DNA of 64,000 bases from a virus. Below are positions 7,229-13,395 of this stretch, in pieces (within the stretch, counting starts at the first letter, position 1; each line of letters starts with the position of its first letter). The stretch is taken from positions 52,569 to 116,568 of the IMG/VR virus record IMGVR_UViG_3300032770_000009; one strand, 5' to 3'. A model generated the notes under the pieces. The model searched no databases. It saw only the letters and a program-made list of their open reading frames with translations, and was not told where the DNA came from. The position numbers and the translations under genes were made by a program.

Positions 7229-7417
7229 ATGAGAAAATACGTGATGCTTTACCTGTTCGGGGTTGTCATGTTCTACGTGTTGCAGTCAGTAAGCCCCGCA
7301 CTTGGTTTCATGACTATGGCTGCTTCATTTAGTCTTCCCTTCCTTAAATACTCACTGCGGGCAGCCAGAATAGAAGACGAAAGATGCAGGAGTGAAAATC
7401 TCAGGGGAATACGCTGA
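7229..7417 (+). CDS. small membrane protein (62 aa)
   Basis: GGGAGG ribosome site before the ATG. Residues 4-45 are strongly hydrophobic (VMLYLFGVVMFYVLQSV, then a second stretch), predicting one or two membrane helices with a charged cytoplasmic tail. It interrupts the zinc-protein run. Function unknown. Confidence 0.7.
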   Translation: MRKYVMLYLFGVVMFYVLQSVSPALGFMTMAASFSLPFLKYSLRAARIEDERCRSENLRGIR

Positions 7418-7581
7418 TGGTTGACTGCAACTACAAGTGGACTAATACTGACCCCAACGCAGAAAGAGGACCCGACGGCAAGAAACTGCACCCTTTTCAC
7501 ATATGCACTAACTTGGCTCACGCTTTGGGAACGCACAAATGCAAATGCGGTGTAATCAAAGTTAAAGACAAAAGAAATTGA
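7417..7581 (+). CDS. small Cys/His protein (54 aa)
   Basis: ATG coupled to the preceding TGA. Cys at residues 4 and 30 and a KCKCG knuckle near residue 42, with four His between. Related in style to the zinc family but without CPxC at the start. Confidence 0.6.
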   Translation: MVDCNYKWTNTDPNAERGPDGKKLHPFHICTNLAHALGTHKCKCGVIKVKDKRN

Positions 7582-7594
7582 AAAAGGAGGAGAC

Positions 7595-7990
7595 ATGGAT
7601 TATTTCCACAAAGGCGATCTTGTTACGGTCACTATCAGGAACTTTAAGGTTATGGAAGACGACAGTCTGAGAGGTGTTCACGACGGCATAGCATATTCAA
7701 CAAGAGCAGGAAGAATATCTGACGAAATTTTCCTGTCACAGTACAGCGGAGAAATCTCAGCTGTCAAGGAAACACGTGCCAGCGATTTCCGTCCGAAGGT
7801 AGGAGATATCTATAAGGCAGACGGCAAGATCTGGTATGTCAGGAAATACAACGGTTACAGCGGCACAGTAGTAATCGAAGACGGAGAAGGAAACTCTTAC
7901 TCTGACGACAAGTACAACTTGAGCAACGAACTGGAAAGTTTCGGAAGGAAAATGCCCAGGCTACTGGTAAGAGACGGCAAGGAGGTTTAA
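7595..7990 (+). CDS. GDI-type protein (131 aa), paralogue of 2628 gene
   Basis: Perfect AAGGAGG ribosome site. Contains PKVGDIYKADGKIWYV (around 67-82), similar to PGDVWK..... in the 5361-5738 protein, and an N-terminal KGDLVTVTI strand like the others. The N-terminal FHKGD start and C-terminal LLVRDGKEV resemble the 2628 protein ending (LLIRDGEYLGVS). Function unknown. Confidence 0.7.
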   Translation: MDYFHKGDLVTVTIRNFKVMEDDSLRGVHDGIAYSTRAGRISDEIFLSQYSGEISAVKETRASDFRPKVGDIYKADGKIWYVRKYNGYSGTVVIEDGEGNSYSDDKYNLSNELESFGRKMPRLLVRDGKEV

Positions 7991-8133
7991 TGAGCAGTCA
8001 CAGATGCCAGGAAAAATGCTGCAAATGCGATTATCAGTGCTGTCTTCTGAAAGACCACGCAGGGTACGAGTTCATAAAGAAGCACTATTGCTCAGTGCAT
8101 TTCTACATGGTAGATCCAAGACCGTCTGAGTAA
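7990..8133 (+). CDS. micro zinc protein (47 aa), family member
   Basis: KCCKCDYQCC ... KHYCSVHFY; C-x2-C-x3-C then H-x-C-x2-H. Start coupled to the previous stop (TAATG). Confidence 0.6.
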   Translation: MSSHRCQEKCCKCDYQCCLLKDHAGYEFIKKHYCSVHFYMVDPRPSE

Positions 8134-8141
8134 AAGGAAAC

Positions 8142-8360
8142 ATGTCGAAACTAAGCAGAGAACAGCAGGCATCAAAAAACGGGGGATGGTATTCCTGCAC
8201 TTCCAAATGCCCTAAATGCGGCAGGGAATGCAGCACGTTCACAGGAAGAACTCCCTCCGCTGAACATGAAAAGCACATGTACTCCTCTATGCCAGCGCAC
8301 TCTAAAATAAGAGGCGGCGACAATCACAAGTGCACTAGCTGCTGGGTGTACTGGGCATAG
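8142..8360 (+). CDS. micro zinc protein (72 aa), longest family member
   Basis: SKCPKCGRECSTFTG near residue 21 and NHKCTSCWVYW at the C-terminus, separated by a longer His/Met-rich spacer. Same CPxC-x3-C ... H-x-C ... W layout as the neighbouring genes. Confidence 0.7.
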   Translation: MSKLSREQQASKNGGWYSCTSKCPKCGRECSTFTGRTPSAEHEKHMYSSMPAHSKIRGGDNHKCTSCWVYWA

Positions 8361-8380
8361 TCTAGCAAAGGAAAAATACA

Positions 8381-8563
8381 ATGGGTATGAGAAAAAACAA
8401 CAACGGCCGGTGCCCTTCACGATGTGACAGAGGGAAACTTACCGACAGATGCACAAACCAGTGCAATCTACAGATCAACCATCACCGTGATTTCTATTAC
8501 GATGACGATGATAACAAGATTCCGCAGACACCAAAGAAAATGCACGACTGCGGCAAGCACTAA
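8381..8563 (+). CDS. small Cys/Asp-rich protein (60 aa)
   Basis: RCPSRCDRG, DRCTNQC and a final HDCGKH flank an acidic DDDD stretch. Likely metal-binding. Its stop overlaps the next ATG (TAATG). Confidence 0.6.
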   Translation: MGMRKNNNGRCPSRCDRGKLTDRCTNQCNLQINHHRDFYYDDDDNKIPQTPKKMHDCGKH

Positions 8564-8742
8564 TGGCTAATATTGACCCAGACTGCACTTATCAGCAGTG
8601 CGGGCACAGAAGAGGCAGCACTACAGGACCGCACTGTATTGACGAAAAATGCCCCAACTGGGTTAACAAATGCGAGAAACACCGTACAGACGGCAAGAAT
8701 GGAAGTACAATGCCATGGAGATCAAGGAAGCCTGACAAGTGA
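8563..8742 (+). CDS. small Cys/His protein (59 aa)
   Basis: DCTYQQCGH, PHCIDEKCPNW and KCEKH give six Cys with flanking His. Coupled at both ends (TAATG in, GTGA out). Confidence 0.6.
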   Translation: MANIDPDCTYQQCGHRRGSTTGPHCIDEKCPNWVNKCEKHRTDGKNGSTMPWRSRKPDK

Positions 8743-8861
8743 GTAACGTATGCGGGATACAGTGCCCTTACTGCGAAGGGCACTGTAAAATTAAACACAA
8801 ATACAAGCCGCAGCATCATATATGTGATACGAATGATTTCCATACATGGACAACTAGTTAG
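8739..8861 (+). CDS. micro zinc protein (40 aa), family member
   Basis: GTG start overlapping the previous TGA. QCPYCEGHCK ... HHICDTNDFHTW: the full CPxCxxxC ... H-x-C ... H-x-W pattern. Confidence 0.65.
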   Translation: MSNVCGIQCPYCEGHCKIKHKYKPQHHICDTNDFHTWTTS

Positions 8862-8869
8862 GAGCAGCA

Positions 8870-9400
8870 GTGACTGACGTGGTACTTTGCGAAAACAAAT
8901 GGGTTTCGCTTATAGAAAGAACACTAGACGGACATGACCCTTACGTGTACTCCCATGAAACCAGATGCCAGGGAAGAATAGTCGCGCTGCTTCCTTACAG
9001 GGTTAAAGTTGTCAAAGGCATCTGGGAAAACACAGAATACAGGGAATATCTAGTTAAAAGCGAGATGACCCCGTGCTGGACCCCGGAAAGGATATACAGT
9101 GCTATCACAGGAGGATACGAAGGCGGTGACATAGCCGATGACGCTGTTAAGGAAATGCTAGAAGAAACCGGCTATGTTATAGACAAAGACGAACTAATAA
9201 GTCTGGGGACAAGTTACGCCAGCAAAAGCTCTGACACCGTATACAGCCTGTTTACCGTAGATCTTACCGACAAGCAACCGGGAGATGCTAACGGAGACGG
9301 AACCGAAGAAACACAGCAGTCAGTATGGATCAGCGGCGAGGAAATAAAAATGATACAAGACCCGCAAGTATCCGTTATGTACATCCGGTTGCAGCACTGA
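8870..9400 (+). CDS. Nudix hydrolase
   Basis: A 176-aa protein with a Nudix helix at about residues 82-103: GGYEGGDI then KEMLEETGY. The catalytic EExG core (REUxEExGU with K for R) is present, while the first part of the box is one residue shorter than usual and has Asp in the GE position. The family hydrolyses nucleoside diphosphates linked to another moiety (for example ADP-ribose, NAD-type substrates, oxidised nucleotides). Substrate cannot be told. It lies inside the micro zinc gene run. Confidence 0.8.
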   Translation: MTDVVLCENKWVSLIERTLDGHDPYVYSHETRCQGRIVALLPYRVKVVKGIWENTEYREYLVKSEMTPCWTPERIYSAITGGYEGGDIADDAVKEMLEETGYVIDKDELISLGTSYASKSSDTVYSLFTVDLTDKQPGDANGDGTEETQQSVWISGEEIKMIQDPQVSVMYIRLQH

Positions 9401-9415
9401 AATAAAGGAGGAACA

Positions 9416-9547
9416 ATGGGACTTATAATGTGCGATGCGAAATGCCCGTCATGCGGAGACAAATGCCAGTGGACAAAATCATGGCACGCCAGATATCCGG
9501 GTGACGGTCATGTATGCAAGAGATACAAGCATTTGTGGCCGAGATAG
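9416..9547 (+). CDS. micro zinc protein (43 aa), family member
   Basis: GGAGG before the ATG. KCPSCGDKCQW ... GHVCKRYKHLWPR, almost the same layout as the 6256-6363 protein (which ends HGLWPKMK). Last clear member of the run. Confidence 0.7.
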   Translation: MGLIMCDAKCPSCGDKCQWTKSWHARYPGDGHVCKRYKHLWPR

Positions 9548-9556
9548 GAAAATCAG

Positions 9557-9733
9557 ATGACTGAAGAAATACAGCAAGCCTACCGTGATCTAGACGCGGC
9601 GCTCACACGTATCAAAAACACCAAGCCGGGAAAAACAACTAGCGGACTGGAAGCACTGTACGGCAACGCATACTCCAGACTAGTACGACTCGGTGAGCGG
9701 CCTAAACTAAGAGGAAAATACAGGATTCAGTAA
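9557..9733 (+). CDS. small helical protein (58 aa), unknown
   Basis: ATG-start ORF between two neighbours with 9-bp and 0-bp gaps. Basic, helical (EALYGNAYSRLVRLGERPK). No family recognised. Confidence 0.6.
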   Translation: MTEEIQQAYRDLDAALTRIKNTKPGKTTSGLEALYGNAYSRLVRLGERPKLRGKYRIQ

Positions 9734-9988
9734 ATGGCTGAAGAAATGTTCAGCAGCGAAGAAATCCGTACAATAATGTATGAAGTTAACGCTCCAGGAA
9801 TGCTGAAAGTAAAAGACAGATACGGGATGCCGGTACTAATACCCGCCCAGTCAGTCACAGAAATATTCCCTAACTGGGAAGGTAAAATACACTACAAAAC
9901 AGCAGGCGGCTCATACTACACCGGCCCCTACAGGCATACCTACGAAATACGAAACGAACTGGAACGAGTAGCAACACTAATAGCTTAA
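9734..9988 (+). CDS. small protein (84 aa), unknown
   Basis: Starts directly after the previous TAA. Mixed alpha/beta composition with an aromatic middle (GGSYYTGPYRHTY). No family recognised. Confidence 0.65.
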   Translation: MAEEMFSSEEIRTIMYEVNAPGMLKVKDRYGMPVLIPAQSVTEIFPNWEGKIHYKTAGGSYYTGPYRHTYEIRNELERVATLIA

Positions 9989-10008
9989 GACTCCAGCAAG
10001 GAAAAACA

Positions 10009-10191
10009 ATGACACTTAAACCAGGAAACAGAATAGGCATCCCCAAATGTACCTGTCAGTGGACAGACAGAGGCGACTACGAAGGGCAAGGCGGAAAAGG
10101 GCCAAAAGATTCTGATATGGAAAGAAGAGAGTGGATGGGCAAAACATACTATCGTCTGATAACTAGTCATGACTGCCCAGTACACAGTTAG
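10009..10191 (+). CDS. small Cys/His protein (60 aa)
   Basis: PKCTCQW near residue 13 and a final HDCPVHS give a possible metal site. Middle is charged and Gly-rich. Preceded by AAGGAAAA. Distant in style from the micro zinc family. Confidence 0.6.
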   Translation: MTLKPGNRIGIPKCTCQWTDRGDYEGQGGKGPKDSDMERREWMGKTYYRLITSHDCPVHS

Positions 10192-10199
10192 GAAAATTC

Positions 10200-10355
10200 A
10201 TGAAAATAAAACAGCGCTTCAGTGAACTGATGACGGTATTAATGGTCATAGGAGACCAGATTATGGGCTTGAGGCAGGATATAACAGAACTTAGGAAAGA
10301 GCTGGCGGAATACAACGGCAGAGAAGCTAAAGATATTACGATGCGCTGGGAGTAA
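10200..10355 (+). CDS. small coiled-coil-like protein (51 aa)
   Basis: AGGAAA upstream of the ATG. Heptad-like hydrophobic spacing over residues 7-37 (LMTVLMVIGDQIMGLRQDI). No family recognised. Confidence 0.6.
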   Translation: MKIKQRFSELMTVLMVIGDQIMGLRQDITELRKELAEYNGREAKDITMRWE

Positions 10356-10390
10356 ACAGGCTCGCCGCCACCTAAATAGAAAGAAGGAAC

Positions 10391-10708
10391 ATGGAACAAC
10401 TAAAACCAGTAGTACAAACTAATGATGTAAATTTTGGATACAAGCTGAAAAGGCTGCTGGAACTAAACCCAGGTAAGCTAATCAGAAACACTAGTCTATC
10501 AACAGCGCTATCTTGTGCTACAAGTCAAATCACAGGAGCTATAACACATCTAAATAGAAGACTAGACACGGACGTGCATTTCGTAGCTCAGGAAATACCA
10601 GGAGCACCAAGAGGACTGTACTACTATGGCCCGAAAATTCAGCAGGATGAACTACTAAAGATGCTGGATACATATACAGGTGTAGATGACCTAGAGATTC
10701 CCTGGTAA
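10391..10708 (+). CDS. possible winged-helix DNA-binding protein (105 aa)
   Basis: AGAAGGAAC before the ATG. Residues 28-75 read like a small helix-turn-helix with a wing: a helix with ALSCATSQITGAITHLNRRL followed by a beta hairpin and GLYYYG. Last gene of the rightward operon, just before a terminator. A regulatory role is plausible but unproven. Confidence 0.55.
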   Translation: MEQLKPVVQTNDVNFGYKLKRLLELNPGKLIRNTSLSTALSCATSQITGAITHLNRRLDTDVHFVAQEIPGAPRGLYYYGPKIQQDELLKMLDTYTGVDDLEIPW

Positions 10709-10740
10709 TGTGCTACAACCAAATTTAAGCTAAAAACCAG

Positions 10741-10768
10741 CCGATTATCACTTATGGTAGTCGGTTTT
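10741..10768 (+). terminator. terminator of rightward operon
   Basis: CCGATTA/TAGTCGG stem (one G-T pair) followed at once by TTTT, 32 bp after the last stop. A second hairpin, AAGTGTTT/AAACACTT at 10789-10820, follows and may back it up. Confidence 0.65.
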
Positions 10769-11013
10769 GGTGTTTCTAAGGCAAAAGCAAGTGTTTAACG
10801 TATGTAAAAATCAAACACTTTTCCTTCCACTGGCTACTGAGAGTGACAATGATAGTAGTCTGAATGTGCTACATATAATGCCATACCACCCTTATGTACT
10901 GTCTAACTGAGTCTAAAATCCCTGCGTCTCTAAAAATTTTACGACCCTATCTACTGTTTTACTGTAAAATTGCTAAAACATTCAACTCAGATCTGGTCTC
11001 CCCCACTCTCAGA

Positions 11014-11053
11014 AACGGACATTAAGGATGGGGGGGTACATAACGGACATTAA
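11014..11053. repeat. 12-bp direct repeat AACGGACATTAA
   Basis: Two exact copies, 11014-11025 and 11042-11053, 28 bp apart, about 100 bp from the parS site. The core CGGACATT is the reverse of the ATGTCCG element found upstream of many promoters in this window. Confidence 0.6.
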
Positions 11054-11152
11054 CTGTAACGGGATGATAACGAAATGGATGTGTGACTTGACAATGCAAT
11101 ACTTGTATGAATGTGAATGTGTGCAGAGTATGTATGCATGTCTATGTCGTCA

Positions 11153-11168
11153 TGTTTCACGTGAAACT
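11153..11168. other. parS: parS-like ParB-binding site
   Basis: TGTTTCACGTGAAACT: a 14-bp perfect palindrome GTTTCACGTGAAAC that matches the known bacterial chromosomal parS consensus (TGTTTCACGTGAAACA) at 15 of 16 positions and the Streptomyces parS core exactly. In bacteria it nucleates ParB for chromosome segregation. No ParB with a DNA-binding helix-turn-helix was seen in this window, so host ParB is the likely ligand. Confidence 0.75.
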
Positions 11169-11319
11169 TGGAGGAAATTGCTGCCTGGCTATATTACGTG
11201 TGTATACGCATATATCTATGTTGTGTTAATCATACTCATGTTAGTTACTGGTTATATTTAAGGGTATTAATAATTCTAGTGGGCGGCGGCAGAGAGTAAC
11301 GGGTTATTGCTAAAAGTAA

Positions 11320-11346
11320 CTCCCCTCTGTACGGGGCAGAGGGGAG
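11320..11346 (-). terminator. terminator of leftward unit
   Basis: 10-bp perfect stem CTCCCCTCTG/CAGAGGGGAG with a 7-nt loop. On the minus strand it is followed by TTACTTTT and lies 17 bp past the stop of the 11363-11572 gene. Its core CTGTACGGGGCAGAG recurs exactly at 23318-23332. Confidence 0.75.
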
Positions 11347-11362
11347 GCTAGGAGCGGCTGAA

Positions 11363-11572
11363 CTAGTGGGGGGTTGTCCGGGTACCTAGGGACTGGTCTA
11401 GATGGCTTAGCGTGTCTCTGCGGCCCATCCAAGGGGTAACAGGGACAGTGAAGCCCTTGCATATCCACCATGGGCAAAGCTGACGGAAAATGGCCTCCCC
11501 GCAAATGCATTTAGCGGCTTGCCAGTAACCAGCGGTAGAGACTGGCTTATTGGCGTTAACGTGAAAATGCAT
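11363..11572 (-). CDS. small Cys-containing protein (69 aa)
   Basis: ATG overlaps the stop of the upstream gene (TAATG), so it is translationally coupled. Contains KCICGE and CPWWICKGF, a possible metal site. Function unknown. Confidence 0.5.
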   Translation of the reverse strand: MHFHVNANKPVSTAGYWQAAKCICGEAIFRQLCPWWICKGFTVPVTPWMGRRDTLSHLDQSLGTRTTPH

Positions 11573-11883
11573 TAGCTGATAACCAGCGCTGTGATTACGG
11601 AGATACCGGCCATGGCGAGGATAGAGAGAGTGATAGCCGTTTCGTCGTTAATAGTTGGGCGGGGAAAACTCAAGCTCCGGATAAAGCGACTGGCCTTATT
11701 GCGGAGCTTGATTAGCGGGGTAAACAGGTTATCGTCAGCCGTTACCTCTGCCATACGGTACGAATAAGGCATTCCGTCATAGATAACGGGTAGCAGTGTG
11801 GTTTCAGTAATCGATGCTTTACGCGGCATGGTCTTGGTGTGCTTAGGCGCGCGGGTGTTAACGGGCATAGTAGGAGCATGCAT
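11572..11883 (-). CDS. tail-anchored membrane protein (103 aa)
   Basis: Start chosen at 11883 (MHAPTMPV), 8 nt after AAGGA; a longer version would overlap the terminator hairpin. Basic N-terminal half; the last 21 residues (ITLSILAMAGISVITALVIS) form one membrane helix. Function unknown. Confidence 0.6.
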   Translation of the reverse strand: MHAPTMPVNTRAPKHTKTMPRKASITETTLLPVIYDGMPYSYRMAEVTADDNLFTPLIKLRNKASRFIRSLSFPRPTINDETAITLSILAMAGISVITALVIS

Positions 11884-11904
11884 TTCCAGAGTCCTTAAAT
11901 GAAA

Positions 11905-11929
11905 AGAGGGGGGCATTTAGCCCCCCTCT
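11905..11929 (-). terminator. hairpin terminator after Lsr2-like gene
   Basis: Perfect 10-bp stem AGAGGGGGGC/GCCCCCCTCT with loop of 5; on the minus strand TTTTC follows. Lies 12 bp after the stop of the Lsr2-like gene. Confidence 0.85.
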
Positions 11930-11940
11930 GCCGGATTTGG

Positions 11941-12531
11941 TTACTTGGCTTCGGTAGCGGGGATAACAGCACGCTCGCCAGCGTTGAATTTATCCGGGGT
12001 AATGCCGGTAGCGGTTTGGAACTTGATAACCACATCCTGAGACATCTTGCCCTGGTTGCCGATGGGGTTGCCGTTAGCACCCTTCCAGCCCATCGCAGAC
12101 GCATAGGCGCGTACATGCTTCGTGTATGCGTTGCCCTTACCGGAGTTAGCGTTGGAATTGGCTTGAGGCTTCGGACGCGCGCCTAGGAGTGAGAGAAGTT
12201 CAGCGACCGGGCCGCCACGAAGGAAAGACCAAAGTGCGGTGATGGTGGCGAGCGGAACCGAGGAAAGCGACGCGATGACGAAAAACAGGTTGCGGTGATC
12301 GTTGTCCATAAAGAACGACTCAAGTGCAGTGAACGTGTCATTGTGCATGTCCACGTCCTTCGTGAACGCGGTGGCGAATATCTCTCCGTTAGCGTCGATA
12401 CGGGAGACAGTTACGCGGTAGGAGTTAACGTCAATCCATTCGCCGAGGTCATCGGTAACGCCACTGTAAACCTTCCCGGTGATGTCATCGGTAACGGTGA
12501 TGGACTCGATAACCTTAACCGTGCGTGCCAT
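11941..12531 (-). CDS. Lsr2-like nucleoid/xenogeneic-silencer-type protein
   Basis: A 196-aa protein. The N-terminal part (VTDDITGKVYSG..DDLGEWIDVNSY) resembles the Lsr2 dimerisation domain, and residues about 138-178 (VRAYASAMGWKGANGNPIG...MSQDVVIKFQ) resemble its DNA-binding domain (IRxWAxxxGxxVxxxGRIPxxVxxxY). The RGR minor-groove hook is not conserved here (GNPIGNQGK instead), and the middle has an unusually hydrophobic segment (about 80-105). Lsr2 family proteins of Actinobacteria bind AT-rich DNA and silence foreign genes; phage versions may act as mimics or antagonists. Preceded by GAGGAAACGAAA. Confidence 0.55.
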   Translation of the reverse strand: MARTVKVIESITVTDDITGKVYSGVTDDLGEWIDVNSYRVTVSRIDANGEIFATAFTKDVDMHNDTFTALESFFMDNDHRNLFFVIASLSSVPLATITALWSFLRGGPVAELLSLLGARPKPQANSNANSGKGNAYTKHVRAYASAMGWKGANGNPIGNQGKMSQDVVIKFQTATGITPDKFNAGERAVIPATEAK

Positions 12532-12581
12532 TTTCGTTTCCTCTTTCTGAGTTGGTTTTGCGGTGTTTGCGGGTGGCTGGT

Positions 12582-12863
12582 TTAAATGGAATCGGCGAGG
12601 ATATGGTTAGTGCCCCATCGGTAACAGTTGACAAGAGCCATTTTGCCGACGAAAACAGGCCCCTCTGTAACCGTCTCGAATACGCACTTGGTGAGCGTTT
12701 CAGCCTTGATTTCCCTGATCTGATAGAAGCCCTGAGAATCACGGATGATGTCCCCCACCTTGAAGTCAGTGGGACGCGCACCGTATACGCGCCAAAACCC
12801 CATGGTGCCAGGCTGTATACATTCCTGCTCCAAAAGGGCATCTATGTCCGTTCGGATGATCAT
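12582..12863 (-). CDS. small protein (93 aa), GDI-type
   Basis: GGAGTGAGACAGA before the ATG. Contains FKVGDIIRDSQGFYQIREI (around 33-52), similar to the VGDIYK......WYV segment of the 7595-7990 protein. Function unknown. Confidence 0.65.
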   Translation of the reverse strand: MIIRTDIDALLEQECIQPGTMGFWRVYGARPTDFKVGDIIRDSQGFYQIREIKAETLTKCVFETVTEGPVFVGKMALVNCYRWGTNHILADSI

Positions 12864-12906
12864 TCTGTCTCACTCCGTTTCGTTTCGATCGGGCCTTACG
12901 GCAGTA

Positions 12907-12936
12907 AGCCTAGTCGGTTTCAGGGGTCGAAACCAA
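12907..12936 (-). promoter_or_regulatory. possible promoter with operator-like inverted repeat
   Basis: Minus strand TTGGTT (12931-12936), 18 bp, TAGGCT (12907-12912). An inverted repeat GGTTTC/GAAACC (12916-12934) fills the spacer and could bind a regulator. It precedes the 12863 gene and the Lsr2-like gene. Confidence 0.45.
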
Positions 12937-12981
12937 ACTTTTGAGGGTTTTGATGGTCACAGGTTGATAACGCTTCTGAGG

Positions 12982-13299
12982 CTAGAAACGTGACGCCGTT
13001 ATAGCTTTAGCCATGGCATCGCCGAAAACGGAGCCGTCCGTCTTATTGCGAAACAGAGTTGAGAAGTAAGAGCCGTTATCCCACTCATACAGTCCACGTG
13101 CAACCGTGTGCTCCCATATACGCCCGACCACGTATTCGTGCTTTCTGGGGTCGTAACCCACGAATACAACATACTCCAGCATCGAGTTACTGAATGGCGG
13201 GACCACGGTCACACTCTCGGAATACTGCGGAATCAGCGTAACCAAGTTATAGCCGTTAATCGTCTGCCGTGCGAGTATAGAGCTAATCCATTCCTGCAT
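12982..13299 (-). CDS. protein (105 aa), unknown
   Basis: AAAGG lies 8 nt before the ATG. Mixed alpha/beta composition with aromatic-rich second half. No family recognised. Confidence 0.65.
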   Translation of the reverse strand: MQEWISSILARQTINGYNLVTLIPQYSESVTVVPPFSNSMLEYVVFVGYDPRKHEYVVGRIWEHTVARGLYEWDNGSYFSTLFRNKTDGSVFGDAMAKAITASRF

Positions 13300-13360
13300 T
13301 TCGAGTGCCTTTCACGTGATGTTCGTTTTGGAGAGAGTTAATTTTAGGTTTACTCTGGAA

Positions 13361-13392
13361 TTAAGGGGGAGGATAAATATCCTCCCCCTTAA
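13361..13392 (-). terminator. long perfect hairpin after helicase gene
   Basis: TTAAGGGGGAGGATA/TATCCTCCCCCTTAA, 15 complementary bases with almost no loop, 3 bp after the helicase stop. No T-run, so it may act as a bidirectional or RNA-stabilising hairpin. Confidence 0.65.
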
Positions 13393-13395
13393 TCG

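Larger units (their letters stand above)
10709..11319. other. non-coding convergent junction (about 610 bp)
   Basis: The rightward operon ends at 10708 and the leftward unit ends at 11363, so transcription converges here. It contains terminator-like hairpins, a 12-bp direct repeat, runs of AT-rich sequence and a parS-like site. The only long reading frame (11028-11261) has no ribosome site and looks like chance. Confidence 0.7.

Noticed and set aside
11028-11261. 77-codon plus-strand frame over the parS site
   Set aside because: No ribosome site, starts in a G-run, contains the palindromic parS and two direct-repeat copies nearby; composition looks non-coding.
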